Positions 35,614 to 45,092 of a DNA stretch of 64,000 nucleotides are shown piece by piece. Under the pieces are notes generated by a model. It saw only the letters and a list, made by a program, of their open reading frames with translations, was not told where the DNA came from and did no database searches. Source of the stretch: Planctomycetota bacterium (GTDB lineage Bacteria; Planctomycetota; Planctomycetia; Pirellulales; Lacipirellulaceae). The DNA is taken from NCBI GenBank assembly GCA_029259915.1, contig JAJDED010000022.1, positions 1 through 64,000 of the forward strand. The letters are read 5' to 3'. Numbering within the stretch: the stretch's first letter is position 1; each line of letters opens with the position of its first letter. The position numbers were made by a program, and so were the translations under genes.

Positions 35614-36513
35614 CTACCGCCCAGTTGGACGCGAATCGGCCAAGATTTCGCTGGGCGGCACCTGCAATAATCGCACCAACACCAGCTTCTGCTCAGCGGA
35701 TCCGGGCAGATCGACGCCGTGAAAAGCGTTGCCAAGACTTCCCGTGGAATCGGGCAGAGAGCCCACGACCAACAATTCCCCGGCAGCCAGTTCGACATTG
35801 ATCTCAAGCTGATCGAAGGTTTTGCGCTCCCGAGACGGGGTGATTAGGAAAATCCCTTGATCGCTGCCGGCGTATCGATTTCGCAATTCTCCATGCTGCA
35901 ATTCCGGGGTCAAATGCAGCGAAATCTGCTGGCCAGCAGCAGGTTCGGCACGCAACACGTAAACTGCCTCGACCTGATCATAGCTTGTACCATGCAATCC
36001 GTTGTCACTGCTGATTAATACGTGAATACGATCTTTCAGCTCCGACGCCTGCACGGCTGCCTGATCGCGCCGATTGAGTTGAATCACGCGACGCACAACA
36101 CGCGGACTTGCAGACTCGTCGGTGATCACACGATCGACCTCGATGCCGGAAGCTTCGCTGGTTAGATTCAATTGCTTGGCCAGCACATCAGGTAAGGCTC
36201 CTCCAAGCACGCCCGCACGAAATCCGTTTCTCACCAAATTGCGGCGCACCGTGAGCCCAAGTTGAAGTTCGTCGACACCCGACCACAACTTCTTGGCAAG
36301 CTTTTGGTCGTTGGCAGGGATGCGGACTTGGAAAATCTCCAGCGTCAGGCTTTCCGGGCCGGTTTCTACCGACTTGAGCAGCGACTGCGAGTCCACCGGA
36401 GGCGGCACCGACATCAGCAGACTGCAGCCTGTCAGCCAAGGCAGCAGCGCAGTTATCCACCACCTAATTGCCAGGGTGAAGTGCGTTGGACAGTCTGGTT
36501 GACGCTCGGACAT
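35614..36513 (-). CDS. Putative lipoprotein, unknown function
   Basis: 299 residues. The N-terminus has a hydrophobic segment ending in a lipobox LTGC (cysteine near residue 30), so it is probably a lipoprotein. The mature part is rich in acidic and Gln residues; FQVRIPANDQKLAKKLWSG and the QDLL-like RRVIQLNRRDQAAVQ resemble a conserved planctomycete hypothetical, but I recognise no domain. It ends with SEILADSRPTGR. Confidence 0.7.
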   Translation of the reverse strand: MSERQPDCPTHFTLAIRWWITALLPWLTGCSLLMSVPPPVDSQSLLKSVETGPESLTLEIFQVRIPANDQKLAKKLWSGVDELQLGLTVRRNLVRNGFRAGVLGGALPDVLAKQLNLTSEASGIEVDRVITDESASPRVVRRVIQLNRRDQAAVQASELKDRIHVLISSDNGLHGTSYDQVEAVYVLRAEPAAGQQISLHLTPELQHGELRNRYAGSDQGIFLITPSRERKTFDQLEINVELAAGELLVVGSLPDSTGSLGNAFHGVDLPGSAEQKLVLVRLLQVPPSEILADSRPTGR

Positions 36514-36642
36514 ACCGGTTGCGTACGGCCTAGGAAAAGCTGTGTAGAAAGCAGAAAAGAGCGGCGACAGTACGACCCTCAGGCGAATGCGTCAAGGCAA
36601 TTCGCCAAGGATGGTTGCTATCACTTACGTCGCTAGCAACTT

Positions 36643-37245
36643 CTAAAGAGGAACCAGTTTCGGTGCTGGCCAATGCGTGCCTACGATCTCGCCATGTTCA
36701 GCAACCAATTCTTCATATCGGTGTTCCAGGAACTCATACAGGTGCCCCGGCGGATCGAGCGAGAGCCACCGTTGGGCAAGCCGATCCATTTTGGCGTCGT
36801 ACTCACGCTGCGAACTTCCATGGGCAAAACAGCGACCAGCATGCCGACGCAGATCACCGTCAAAATTTGGGCCAATGTGCCACAGCTCGTGCAGCACGGT
36901 TGAAAGCTTTTCCTCCAGTGTCGTGTCTTGAAACCGAGGCAGATAAAAGCTCAAAATATACAGAACCTCGCGCCCGTTCTCGGCGTGCAAACGTTCGACT
37001 CTATAACGACGACCACGCATCGTTTGCTCGCCGGCACCCGCTTCAAATCTGAGCGGCGTGAGCGAAGCGTAAAACCCGCTGGAACTCCGTTGACGCGCCT
37101 GACACAGGCTGATCGCCACGCGCGATAGATCGATATGGCGCAACACCGACAATCGGGTTACCATATCTTCGCTGAGACTGCGCATAGCAGCCGTGAAATC
37201 GAATCCGCGGTTAGAACGCTGCATCGAATTTGGATCGGGCTCCAA
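36643..37245 (-). CDS. Small HExxH protein, putative zinc metallopeptidase
   Basis: 200 residues. The zinc motif is TVLHELWHIGP, followed by HAGRCFAHGSSQREYD, which may supply a third ligand. The beginning HIDLSRVAISLCQAR resembles the putative phage metallopeptidase domain (PF18894-like). There is no signal peptide. It starts 31 bases after the rplQ stop, so it may be transcribed with the ribosomal operon. An ATG at 37224 is an alternative start. Catalysis is unproven. Confidence 0.7.
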   Translation of the reverse strand: MEPDPNSMQRSNRGFDFTAAMRSLSEDMVTRLSVLRHIDLSRVAISLCQARQRSSSGFYASLTPLRFEAGAGEQTMRGRRYRVERLHAENGREVLYILSFYLPRFQDTTLEEKLSTVLHELWHIGPNFDGDLRRHAGRCFAHGSSQREYDAKMDRLAQRWLSLDPPGHLYEFLEHRYEELVAEHGEIVGTHWPAPKLVPL

Positions 37246-37276
37246 TCCCTTACCAAGCTTAGATTCGTGGGCTTAG

Positions 37277-37954
37277 TTACTCAGAGTCTTTACTCTGCTC
37301 GCCATCCTCAGTCGCTTCGGAAGTTGCTTCTTCTGCAACTTCATCTTCGACGGCTGCATCCGAGGAAGACTCGCTATCCCCAGCCACCTCGGAATCCTCG
37401 AAGGCGGGGCGCTCGCTACGTTGAACGACACGATCACGCACGCCGACGAACTCAAGAATCGCCCGCGTCCCGGCATCGCCCAATCGAGGTTGAGCCAAAC
37501 GAACAATCCGAGTATATCCCCCTGGCCGATCTTCAAAACGAGGGGCAATTTCATCGAACAAAATTCCAACTGCTTCTTTGTTGCCCAATAATTGAAGGCA
37601 CCTTCTCCTGGCAGCCAACACTGGAGCAATAGCTTGATTCCATGCACGCCAGTTGTCGCTCGCCCGCCATGATTTCCACTCTTGCGATCCACGCTCGGCG
37701 GAAGTGTTGTGTTCAGATGCGGCTTGCTCCGCAGTTAGCGAACGACGAGCGATCGTCACACACTTTTCTACCAAGGGGCGTACTTCTTTCGCTTTGCTAA
37801 GGGTCGTGATGATCCTGCCCTTAACCTTCGGCTTGTTATCATCGAACTCGGCATCGCGCTCCGTAAGAAATAACGCATTGGTCAGGCTGCGCAACAATGC
37901 CCGCTGATGCTTAGGATTACGGCCGAGCTTGCGCCCTTTTCTTCGGTGTCTCAT
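37277..37954 (-). CDS. rplQ: 50S ribosomal protein L17, enlarged
   Basis: 225 residues against about 127 in E. coli. MRHRRKGRKLGRNPKHQRALL, LSKAKEVRPLVEKCVTIA and RFEDRPGGYTRIVRL are L17 signatures. Extra parts are an insertion after LFLTERD (about ten residues), a larger one around residues 78-115 (SAERGSQEWKSWRASDNW), and an acidic Glu/Ser-rich tail of about 50 residues. It closes the alpha operon after rpoA. Confidence 0.95.
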   Translation of the reverse strand: MRHRRKGRKLGRNPKHQRALLRSLTNALFLTERDAEFDDNKPKVKGRIITTLSKAKEVRPLVEKCVTIARRSLTAEQAASEHNTSAERGSQEWKSWRASDNWRAWNQAIAPVLAARRRCLQLLGNKEAVGILFDEIAPRFEDRPGGYTRIVRLAQPRLGDAGTRAILEFVGVRDRVVQRSERPAFEDSEVAGDSESSSDAAVEDEVAEEATSEATEDGEQSKDSE

Positions 37955-37988
37955 GATCGCTATCTCAACAGGGTAGTCGTACGACTCT

Positions 37989-38016
37989 TGTTTATTTACA
38001 TGTGTTTATTTACATG
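37989..38016. repeat. Perfect 14-bp tandem duplication at the rpoA stop codon
   Basis: TGTTTATTTACATG occurs twice head to tail (37989-38002 and 38003-38016). The second copy contains the rpoA stop codon and last sense codon on the minus strand. Confidence 0.9.
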
Positions 38017-39005
38017 GTCGCTGCGGGGCTCTGTACTCTCATGCCAAGATGGAGCCCTAGCTCGCGTAGTTTTAGTTGCACTTCTGCCAGGGTGGTTTCC
38101 CCGAAGTTGCGCACTTCCAAAAGCTGGTCTTCGTTCCGCGTGACTAATTCGCGGACTGACATGATATTTTCCGATTCCAGGCAGTTGCCTGCTCGGACCG
38201 AAAGATTCAATTCCGAAATGCTCATGTTCAACTTGGCCTCGAGCGCGCTGTCCGCGTTGCTCATCGAGCCACCCCGCGAAGCGGCATGAATCTGCGGGCC
38301 TAGTTCGGTATACTGAACAAATGGCGTCAAATGCTTGCGCAAAATCTTGGCTGCTTCGACGAGCGCCATTTCCGGGCCCAACGAACCGTCGGTTTGAATC
38401 TCCAACGTCAACTTGTCGTAGTTCGTTTTCTGGCCGACACGAGTCTCTTCAACTTCGTAGCGTACACGTGTCACGGGGCTAAAGACCGCGTCGATCGGAA
38501 TGATGCCGATTTCCTGGATATCCTCGCCATGCTCGGTGGAGGAAACATACCCGCGACCGTTTTCCACAACCATTTCAATTACAAACGGAACATCTTCCGT
38601 CAGCGTGGCCAGCACCAAGTCTTTGTTAATAATCTCGACCGCTTCATCGGTTTCGATATCTGCGGCAGTGACTTCTCCTGCCGTATTGCGCTCCACCCGC
38701 AAAACCTTGGTGCTCTCGCTATGGTTTTTGACGATCAGCGACTTCACGTTCAGCACGATGTCGGTAACGTCTTCAAGCACACCAGGAATCGTGGTGAACT
38801 CGTGCTGAGCATGGTGGACTTTAATCTGGGTAACCGCACTGCCTTCAAGACTCGACAGCAGTATGCGGCGCAGCCCATTGCCAATGGTTGTCCCAAAACC
38901 GCGCTCGAAAGGCTCGGCCACAAATTTTCCGTAGGTTGCCGTCAGTGTCGAACTGTCGCACGTTACTAAGCTCGGCAGTTCAAGTCCACGCCATCGGATA
39001 TGCAT
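38010..39005 (-). CDS. rpoA: RNA polymerase alpha subunit
   Basis: 331 residues. The N-terminal domain has [20 protein letters not shown] and [19 protein letters not shown]; the C-terminal DNA-binding domain has [33 protein letters not shown] and [11 protein letters not shown]. It dimerises to nucleate RNA polymerase assembly and contacts UP elements and activators. It lies between rpsD and rplQ, as in the usual alpha operon. Confidence 0.98.
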   Translation of the reverse strand: MHIRWRGLELPSLVTCDSSTLTATYGKFVAEPFERGFGTTIGNGLRRILLSSLEGSAVTQIKVHHAQHEFTTIPGVLEDVTDIVLNVKSLIVKNHSESTKVLRVERNTAGEVTAADIETDEAVEIINKDLVLATLTEDVPFVIEMVVENGRGYVSSTEHGEDIQEIGIIPIDAVFSPVTRVRYEVEETRVGQKTNYDKLTLEIQTDGSLGPEMALVEAAKILRKHLTPFVQYTELGPQIHAASRGGSMSNADSALEAKLNMSISELNLSVRAGNCLESENIMSVRELVTRNEDQLLEVRNFGETTLAEVQLKLRELGLHLGMRVQSPAATM

Positions 39006-39106
39006 CGGGTACCTCCACCAATATGTGGCTTAAGATAATGAGAATTGGGATTTGCGGGTCACTCATTCGGCAACAGCCAAACCGAGCATTACCCGATAGC
39101 TCTAAC

Positions 39107-39733
39107 CTATCGCGAACATAATTCGACGATCAATTGCGTTTGAATCGGGATCGAAACGTCCTCGGCCTGGGGCAACCGGCCCATCACGCCTTCGGGGATA
39201 TCGGCCTCGCCAGCCGAAAGGAAATCGGGCACGTCACTGCTTCTTTCGGCCAGGGAACCGCGAACTAGGTCGAGACTCTTGGCACGATTTTTAACACGGA
39301 TAATGTCGCCAACACCAACCAAGTAGCTAGCCACGTCAGCACGCCGGCCATTCACTGTCACATGACCGTGGTTGACCATCTGTCGGGCCTGACTGCGGCT
39401 TAAGCCGAATCCAAGGCGATGAACCACGTTGTCCAACCGGCGCTCCAACAGGCTCATCAACACATCGCCCGTATTGCCTTTCGTGTGCTCAGCCCTCTGG
39501 AAATAACGGCGGAACTGCCGCTCCAGAACGCCGTAGTAATGCTTCAGCTTCTGCTTTTCACGCAAATGCAAACCATAATCGGTCATTTTGCCGCGACGAA
39601 ACTGCTGCTGTCCGGGAGGCGATTCCCGCCGCTCAATCCCGCACTTCGGGGTATCGCAACGAGAGCCCTTGAGGAACAACTTCATGCCATCGCGTCGACA
39701 AAGTCGGCAAACGGGTCCGGTATATCTTGCCAT
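39107..39733 (-). CDS. rpsD: 30S ribosomal protein S4
   Basis: 208 residues. It is the zinc-binding (C+) form, with cysteines in CRLCRRDG...CDTPKC. The S4 RNA-binding domain is clear at RRLDNVVHRLGFGLSRSQARQ-type positions (RLDNVVHRLGFG) and GHVTVNGRRADV. In many bacteria S4 represses its own operon; no leader structure was identified here. Confidence 0.98.
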   Translation of the reverse strand: MARYTGPVCRLCRRDGMKLFLKGSRCDTPKCGIERRESPPGQQQFRRGKMTDYGLHLREKQKLKHYYGVLERQFRRYFQRAEHTKGNTGDVLMSLLERRLDNVVHRLGFGLSRSQARQMVNHGHVTVNGRRADVASYLVGVGDIIRVKNRAKSLDLVRGSLAERSSDVPDFLSAGEADIPEGVMGRLPQAEDVSIPIQTQLIVELCSR

Positions 39734-39829
39734 TGCTGGGAACTTCTTTTCTTGCGGTCAGATGTTTTGAAACTGAACAACCTGACAATGGAAACTCATC
39801 ATCGGGTCATTTTGGAGATCTTGTTTTGT

Positions 39830-40258
39830 TTAGACTCTGCGCTTCTTGCGGGGTCGACAGCCATTGTGCGGCAATGGTGTGACATCCTCGATCGACTTGA
39901 TTTTTAATCCGGCAGCTTCCAAAGCCGTGATCGCACTTTCGCGGCCACTGCCTGGGCCTTTTACTTTGACGTCTACATCCTTTACGCCAAACTTGCGCGC
40001 CTTTTCGGCCGCTTGCTGTGCTGCACATTGGCCAGCAAACGGGGTACTCTTGCGACTTCCTTTGAATCCACTTGTCCCGGCACTCGACCAACAAAGCGTA
40101 TCGCCTTTGGTGTCGGTAATAGTGACGGTTGTATTGTTGAACGTTGCCACAATGTGTGCGATCGCTACCGTCACATTGCGGCGGACCGTCTTTTTCTTTG
40201 TCTTCGAGCTCTTTCCGCTCTTAGCAGCTTTGGTTGCCTTGGCCACGTTGTTTACCAC
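39830..40258 (-). CDS. rpsK: 30S ribosomal protein S11
   Basis: 142 residues. After a Lys/Ser-rich N-terminal extension of about 25 residues come [34 protein letters not shown] and the conserved end [18 protein letters not shown]. It sits between rpsM and rpsD as in the standard operon. Confidence 0.98.
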   Translation of the reverse strand: MVNNVAKATKAAKSGKSSKTKKKTVRRNVTVAIAHIVATFNNTTVTITDTKGDTLCWSSAGTSGFKGSRKSTPFAGQCAAQQAAEKARKFGVKDVDVKVKGPGSGRESAITALEAAGLKIKSIEDVTPLPHNGCRPRKKRRV

Positions 40259-40321
40259 TCCAAAAAAACTGTTCGTTATCCGCAGGCGAACGGCTGCTCG
40301 CCAATGAAACCAGAAAAAAAC

Positions 40322-40705
40322 TTATCGTAAATCTTTGACACCCTTCTTGCCTGCAACTGTCTTCTTAGGACCCTTGCGGGTTCGAGCGTTCGTCTTGGTA
40401 CGCTGACCTCGCACCGGCAAACCGCGGCGATGCCTCAAGCCGCGATAACTGGCGATATCGCGCAACCGAGATATGTTCTGGCTCGTCTGACGACGCAATT
40501 GGCCTTCGACGACATAATCTTTGTCGAGCAGAGCAGCCAATCGGGCTACTTCGTCCTCGCCCAACTCGCGTGCGCGAACCTGAGGATTGATACCCGCCTT
40601 GTGGCATAATTCCCGAGCCGTTTTTGGACCAACGCCATACAAATACGTCAACGAAACGGCTGTCGGACGATCAGTGGGAATGTCGACACCAAGCAGACGT
40701 GGCAT
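40322..40705 (-). CDS. rpsM: 30S ribosomal protein S13
   Basis: 127 residues: LLGVDIPTDRPTAVSLTYLYG at the start, SRLRDIASYRGLRHRRGLPV in the middle, and the basic tail RTKTNARTRKGPKKTV. It binds the head of the 30S subunit near the P-site tRNA. rpmJ precedes it by 62 bases. Confidence 0.98.
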   Translation of the reverse strand: MPRLLGVDIPTDRPTAVSLTYLYGVGPKTARELCHKAGINPQVRARELGEDEVARLAALLDKDYVVEGQLRRQTSQNISRLRDIASYRGLRHRRGLPVRGQRTKTNARTRKGPKKTVAGKKGVKDLR

Positions 40706-40767
40706 ATTAATTGACTCCTAGTATTCAACGAGCGCGGCTGGTTGATTTTGGTTTTTCAAAAGGCGAT

Positions 40768-40881
40768 CTAGCCTTGACGCTGTTTATGGCGCGGGTTACT
40801 GCAAACCACGTAAACCACTCCGCGGCGGCGGACGACTTTACACTTGTCGCAGATTCGTTTTACACTTGCTCGAACTTTCAT
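40768..40881 (-). CDS. rpmJ: 50S ribosomal protein L36
   Basis: 37 residues, translated by hand from the minus strand: it begins [20 protein letters not shown] and ends [11 protein letters not shown]. The zinc ligands C-x2-C, C and H are all present, so this is the C+ form. It lies between map and rpsM in its conserved place. The stop codon is TAG at 40768-40770. Confidence 0.97.
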   Translation of the reverse strand: MKVRASVKRICDKCKVVRRRGVVYVVCSNPRHKQRQG

Positions 40882-40924
40882 ATCTCGCTCCCATGATGAG
40901 CGGCGGCTATTAGCGAAACATATG

Positions 40925-40954
40925 AATATAGACCCTTAGCGGCTGGCCGTTCAA
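40925..40954 (-). promoter_or_regulatory. Predicted sigma-70 promoter upstream of rpmJ
   Basis: Minus-strand TTGAAC (40949-40954), an 18-base spacer and TATATT (40925-40930), in the 139-base gap between map and rpmJ. It would allow separate transcription of rpmJ-rpsM-rpsK-rpsD-rpoA-rplQ. Confidence 0.45.
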
Positions 40955-41020
40955 GGGCTACTGGGCCCTCCGCACTGTTTTTTCGACCGTCTGGCCTACA
41001 ATCTGGGCGAACATGCCTGT

Positions 41021-41854
41021 TCAAACGGTCAGCTCCGCCCTTTCGGCAGCAGTGGGAGCCTGGGTCAACACCACGGGACCATCCTGGGTGATCGCCACGG
41101 TATGCTCGAAATGGGCACTAGGGCGTCCATCCGCGGTGACCTGGGTCCACTGATCGCGAAGCAATTTCACGCGTTTGGTCCCCATATTCACCATCGGCTC
41201 GATAGCAATCACCAAGCCTGGTTCCAGCCGGAAATCGTTTCTACCGCGAAGCGATCGGCTAGAAAAATTTGGGACTTGGGGGTCTTCGTGCATGTCGCGG
41301 CCAATGCCGTGCCCCACAAAACATTCTACGGTCGAATAACCATGGTCTTTCACGTATTGGGCCATCTGCTCTGCAATCTGGCTCCAACGCGATTTCTCGC
41401 TCATCAATTTGATTGCCAAATCTAGCACGGCCTGAGTCACATTCAGTAACTTCTGCACTTCGGGATCAATTGCTCCCACAGCATGGGTCACCGCGGCATC
41501 TCCACACCATCCGTTAAGTCGGCAACCCGTATCCATACTCAGGATGTCGCCTTCTTCGAGCAGGCGATCACTGGGAATTCCATGCACGACCGCTTCGTTC
41601 ACACTCATGCAACAAACCGCGGGAAAAGGCCGTTTATTCCGCCCCGTGTTCGGATAGTTTTTGAACAACGGTGTTGCCCCCAAACGACCGAAATGCTGCT
41701 CGACGGCTGAATCAATTTCGGCTGTGGTTGCTCCCGGCCGAACCATCTCCCTAGCGATTTGGTGGGCCTGCCAAACAGCAAGGCCGGCTTTTCGCATCAA
41801 ACCGATTTCGCGATTGCTCTTCAGTTCGATACTGTGGGAGATATCTTGTTTCAT
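41021..41854 (-). CDS. map: Methionine aminopeptidase type I
   Basis: 277 residues. Metal ligands are D108 (MDTGC), D119 (CGDAAVTH), H182 (GHGIG), E219 (AIEPM) and E250 (FEHTVA); H91 in VVHGIP is the substrate histidine. All catalytic residues are intact. It removes N-terminal methionine from new proteins. It follows adk in the spc operon as in many bacteria. The N-terminal part lacks the SH3-like extension. Confidence 0.96.
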   Translation of the reverse strand: MKQDISHSIELKSNREIGLMRKAGLAVWQAHQIAREMVRPGATTAEIDSAVEQHFGRLGATPLFKNYPNTGRNKRPFPAVCCMSVNEAVVHGIPSDRLLEEGDILSMDTGCRLNGWCGDAAVTHAVGAIDPEVQKLLNVTQAVLDLAIKLMSEKSRWSQIAEQMAQYVKDHGYSTVECFVGHGIGRDMHEDPQVPNFSSRSLRGRNDFRLEPGLVIAIEPMVNMGTKRVKLLRDQWTQVTADGRPSAHFEHTVAITQDGPVVLTQAPTAAERAELTV

Positions 41855-41899
41855 AGCGAAAATTACGCTCCTAGAGCGGACATCAAATCCGCCGGCTTG

Positions 41900-42481
41900 T
41901 TATTTTTTTTGCTGTTGGGCAGGCGTATCTATTTTGTCGATCGTGGTCTTGATCCGCTCGAATACTTCATCGGGATGCCCCAATCCGTCAATAACTCTAA
42001 GCACTCCCCGACTCTGATAGTAATTAGACAAAGGCAAGGTAAGCAACTCGTATTGCCTGAGGCGTTCGTGAATGATCTCGCGATCGTCGTCATGACGTCC
42101 ACGGTCTAGGAGCCTCTCGAAGAGCGTCTCTTCATCAGCCTGTATCTCAACAACTATCCAGATCGGCCGGCTATTTGCGTCAGCCCAGCGGTCAAAATCT
42201 TTGGCTTGCTGCAGTGTCCTCGGAAAACCATCGAGTACACATCCTTTCCGGCAATCGGGGGTGGAAAGGCGCTCCGCAACGATTTGCTCCACGAGTGAAT
42301 CGGGCACGAGCCGACCCGACCGCATGGTTTCTGCAACTTTTTGGCCAAGCTCTGTTTGCTGCTTGCAGGCGTCTCGAAGCATGTCGCCGGTCGAGCAATG
42401 CGGGACTCCCAGGAATTCGGCTATTCGTACCGACTGAGTTCCTTTGCCCGCACCAGGAGGCCCTAACATAATAACCAACAT
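41900..42481 (-). CDS. adk: Adenylate kinase
   Basis: 193 residues from the ATG at 42481; an ATG at 42517 would add 12 residues before the P-loop. MLGPPGAGKGTQS, HCSTGDMLRDA, LDGFPRTLQQAKDFD and the LID region LLDRGRHDDDREIIHERL are present. The LID is of the short type without a zinc finger. It interconverts AMP, ATP and ADP. It lies directly after secY. Confidence 0.95.
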   Translation of the reverse strand: MLVIMLGPPGAGKGTQSVRIAEFLGVPHCSTGDMLRDACKQQTELGQKVAETMRSGRLVPDSLVEQIVAERLSTPDCRKGCVLDGFPRTLQQAKDFDRWADANSRPIWIVVEIQADEETLFERLLDRGRHDDDREIIHERLRQYELLTLPLSNYYQSRGVLRVIDGLGHPDEVFERIKTTIDKIDTPAQQQKK

Positions 42482-42537
42482 GGCAACCTGATGTCCCTCC
42501 ACGTGCTCGACTATCACAGATGCGACACAAAGACCTC

Positions 42538-43908
42538 TTACGATTTCTCCAGCAATCCCGAATAGTTACGCATGACCAGATGGCTGTCGATTTTCTGCAC
42601 CAAGTCGAATGCCACGCTCACCGCGATCAAAAGCCCGGTGCCGCCATAGAAGCTGGCAACCATGGGCGAAACGCCAATCGAATTGGAAATAAGCGTTGGA
42701 ATAATTGCAACCAACGCCAAAAAGCCGGCTCCCACATAGGTGATGCGAAACATCACTTTTTCTAAATAATCGGATGTCCGCTTCCCGGGTCTGTAGCCGG
42801 GGATAAACGATCCGTAATTCTTGAGGTTCTCCGAAACATCTTTCGGATTAAATGTGATGGCTGTCCAAAAGAAGCAGAAGAAGTAAATCAAGGCCACGTA
42901 GAACAACACATAAAAGAACGAATTCGGGGCGAAAGCGGCGTCAGCCCAACCAAAGAATGCCTCCAAAAATCCACCCTCTTTCCACTGCATTTTGGCAAAT
43001 TGTGAGAACATCAACGACGGCAACATTAGCAAGCTACTAGCAAAAATGATCGGCATCACACCCGCTTGATTCACTTTTAGCGGAAGATATTGCCGCGTGC
43101 CTCCGTAGACACGGCGACCCCGTACATGCTTAGCGCTCTGCATCGGAATTCGCCGCTGGCCGAGCGTGATGAAAACAACCCCTACCACCACAGCAACAAA
43201 CATCGCCGCCAACAATAGCAACTGCTCGATACCAAGCTTGCCACCCGGTCCGCCACCTAGCTCAAGCGACGCCTCTTCCAAAAGCTGGAAGCCGGCACCC
43301 GGCATGGCTGCAAGAATGCCTGCCATGATTAGCAAGCTAATGCCATTGCCAATGCCAAATTCGTCGATCTGCTCGCCAATCCACATCAAAAAGACTGTGC
43401 CAGCGGTCATCGTCAACACCGAAACAAACTGCCAACCGAAACCCAAAGTTCCCGTAGCCGGATCGAGATAAGCGGGATCCACCAAGTTGTTGGGCAAAAT
43501 AAATGAGCGGACGTAGATATAACTCTGTATCAGACAGATGAATACCGTAGCATAGCGCGTGTACTCATTGATTTTCTTGCGACCTGCCTCGCCCTCTTTT
43601 TGCAAAGCTTCGAGCGGCGGATAGACGCTGCCCATTAGCTGAAAAATAATCGAGGCAGAAATATAGGGCATGATCCCCAGGCCAAAGATCGTGACCTGCG
43701 TCAGTTGGCTAGCACTAAAAACGGCGACCGCCTGCAAAACGTCGGTCACACCTCCCGATTGCCCGCTCAGCGCTTCGACGCTGGCAGGATCGACGATGGG
43801 AAGCCGAATCTGAAATCCCAATCGATAAACGGCCAACAGACCGAGGGTCAGCAAGATTTTTTGCCTTAACTCGGGAATCTGCCAAACGACGCGTATCTTT
43901 TCCCACAT
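42538..43908 (-). CDS. secY: Preprotein translocase subunit SecY
   Basis: 456 residues and ten membrane segments. ELRQKILLTLGLLAVYRLG, LGIMPYISASIIFQL, GQRRIPMQSAK (cytoplasmic loop) and GSFIPGYRPGKRT are SecY signatures. It forms the protein-conducting channel with SecE and SecG. It follows rplO as in the spc operon. Confidence 0.98.
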   Translation of the reverse strand: MWEKIRVVWQIPELRQKILLTLGLLAVYRLGFQIRLPIVDPASVEALSGQSGGVTDVLQAVAVFSASQLTQVTIFGLGIMPYISASIIFQLMGSVYPPLEALQKEGEAGRKKINEYTRYATVFICLIQSYIYVRSFILPNNLVDPAYLDPATGTLGFGWQFVSVLTMTAGTVFLMWIGEQIDEFGIGNGISLLIMAGILAAMPGAGFQLLEEASLELGGGPGGKLGIEQLLLLAAMFVAVVVGVVFITLGQRRIPMQSAKHVRGRRVYGGTRQYLPLKVNQAGVMPIIFASSLLMLPSLMFSQFAKMQWKEGGFLEAFFGWADAAFAPNSFFYVLFYVALIYFFCFFWTAITFNPKDVSENLKNYGSFIPGYRPGKRTSDYLEKVMFRITYVGAGFLALVAIIPTLISNSIGVSPMVASFYGGTGLLIAVSVAFDLVQKIDSHLVMRNYSGLLEKS

Positions 43909-44011
43909 AACTCGATCCTAACGAAAAATGCAAATTGGAAACGGCATCTTGGCGATTTCTAATGGTGGGCGCCAAGAGCAAACAATTCCGGCACCAAGTG
44001 GGACGCCATTT

Positions 44012-44512
44012 TCAAGCTGTTTTAGATTGCTTTTTCTCGCGTTGCTTTTGCGCAACTGGCGTTTTGCCCGGCAGGACAATACATTCGCCACCTGCCTTTT
44101 CGATCTTCTCCACCGCCGACTTACTAAAGCGGTGGCCCGAAACTTTGAGCTTCTTGGTGATCTCTCCGTCACCCAATATCTTGAGCAAGTCGAATTGTCC
44201 GCGGGCCAAGTTCTTCGAGACCAAAGCTTCAAGGCTGACTTCTTCGCCTGCAGAGAATGCCTCATCGATTTGGGAGATGTTCACCACGGCAACATTCAAG
44301 CCCCAACGGTTGTTGAACCCCCGCTTGGGCACCCGACGCACCAACGGCATCGCACCACCTTGGAAGGTTGGCTTACTAGAGTTCCCTGCTCGGGACCCCT
44401 GTCCTTTGTGACCTCGACCAGCAGTTTTACCGTGCCCGGAACCCGGACCACGGCCCAACCGCTTGCGCTTTTTGTTGCGGTTAATCCCGCGATGGACGTC
44501 GTTGAGAATCAT
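44012..44512 (-). CDS. rplO: 50S ribosomal protein L15
   Basis: 166 residues: [26 protein letters not shown] begins the basic part (core [18 protein letters not shown]), then [15 protein letters not shown] and a C-terminal L15 fold with a Lys/Gln-rich tail. It overlaps the rpsE stop by four bases, leaving no room for rpmD (L30), which normally sits between them. Confidence 0.97.
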   Translation of the reverse strand: MILNDVHRGINRNKKRKRLGRGPGSGHGKTAGRGHKGQGSRAGNSSKPTFQGGAMPLVRRVPKRGFNNRWGLNVAVVNISQIDEAFSAGEEVSLEALVSKNLARGQFDLLKILGDGEITKKLKVSGHRFSKSAVEKIEKAGGECIVLPGKTPVAQKQREKKQSKTA

Positions 44513-45030
44513 GACAAAGTCACTCCCCGCAGGCGTTCCACGTCGAATTTAGGCCGCAATTGCTGCAAAGCCGCGATTGTTGCCTTCACCAGCGGCACGG
44601 GATTGTTTGAACCAAAGCTCTTGGTAAGGATGTCGGTAATTCCTGCAGCCTCGCAAACGGCTCGCACTGCAGCGCCGGCAATCACACCGGTACCTGGCGT
44701 CGCCGGTACCAGAATCACTTGGGCAGCGCCAAAACGACCCTTCACGATGTGAGGAATCGTCGATTCGTCCATGGGAACTTGCACCATACTGCGCGTGCCT
44801 TCCTTGACTGCTTTTTCCACACTTGGCGGAACTTCATTCGCTTTGCCATAGCCCCAGCCAACTTTGCCTTTGCCGTCGCCTACGACCACCATTGCGGCAA
44901 AGCTAAACCGTCGACCGCCTTTGACCACTGCGGCACAGCGCTTAATCTTGACGACTTTTTCGACAAATTCGCCTCGCTGGCCTTTATCCGACTCGTTCTT
45001 GCGTCGTTTGTTTCGAGAACCCGTAGACAC
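44509..45030 (-). CDS. rpsE: 30S ribosomal protein S5
   Basis: 173 residues. [35 protein letters not shown] and [20 protein letters not shown] are S5 signatures. It takes part in translational fidelity. The stop overlaps the rplO start (ATGA). Confidence 0.98.
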   Translation of the reverse strand: MSTGSRNKRRKNESDKGQRGEFVEKVVKIKRCAAVVKGGRRFSFAAMVVVGDGKGKVGWGYGKANEVPPSVEKAVKEGTRSMVQVPMDESTIPHIVKGRFGAAQVILVPATPGTGVIAGAAVRAVCEAAGITDILTKSFGSNNPVPLVKATIAALQQLRPKFDVERLRGVTLS

Positions 45031-45092
45031 GGTTAAATCGTCTCCCGCCTGATGGCTTTGGAAATTTTTTACTTTGCTGAAATTCTGTTTTA

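Noticed and set aside
37135-37632. Plus-strand frame opposite rplQ
   Set aside because: It is a shadow of the conserved L17 gene.
40970-41020. Short frame MFAQIVGQT... after map, possible infA
   Set aside because: Only about 18 codons long and unlike IF1.
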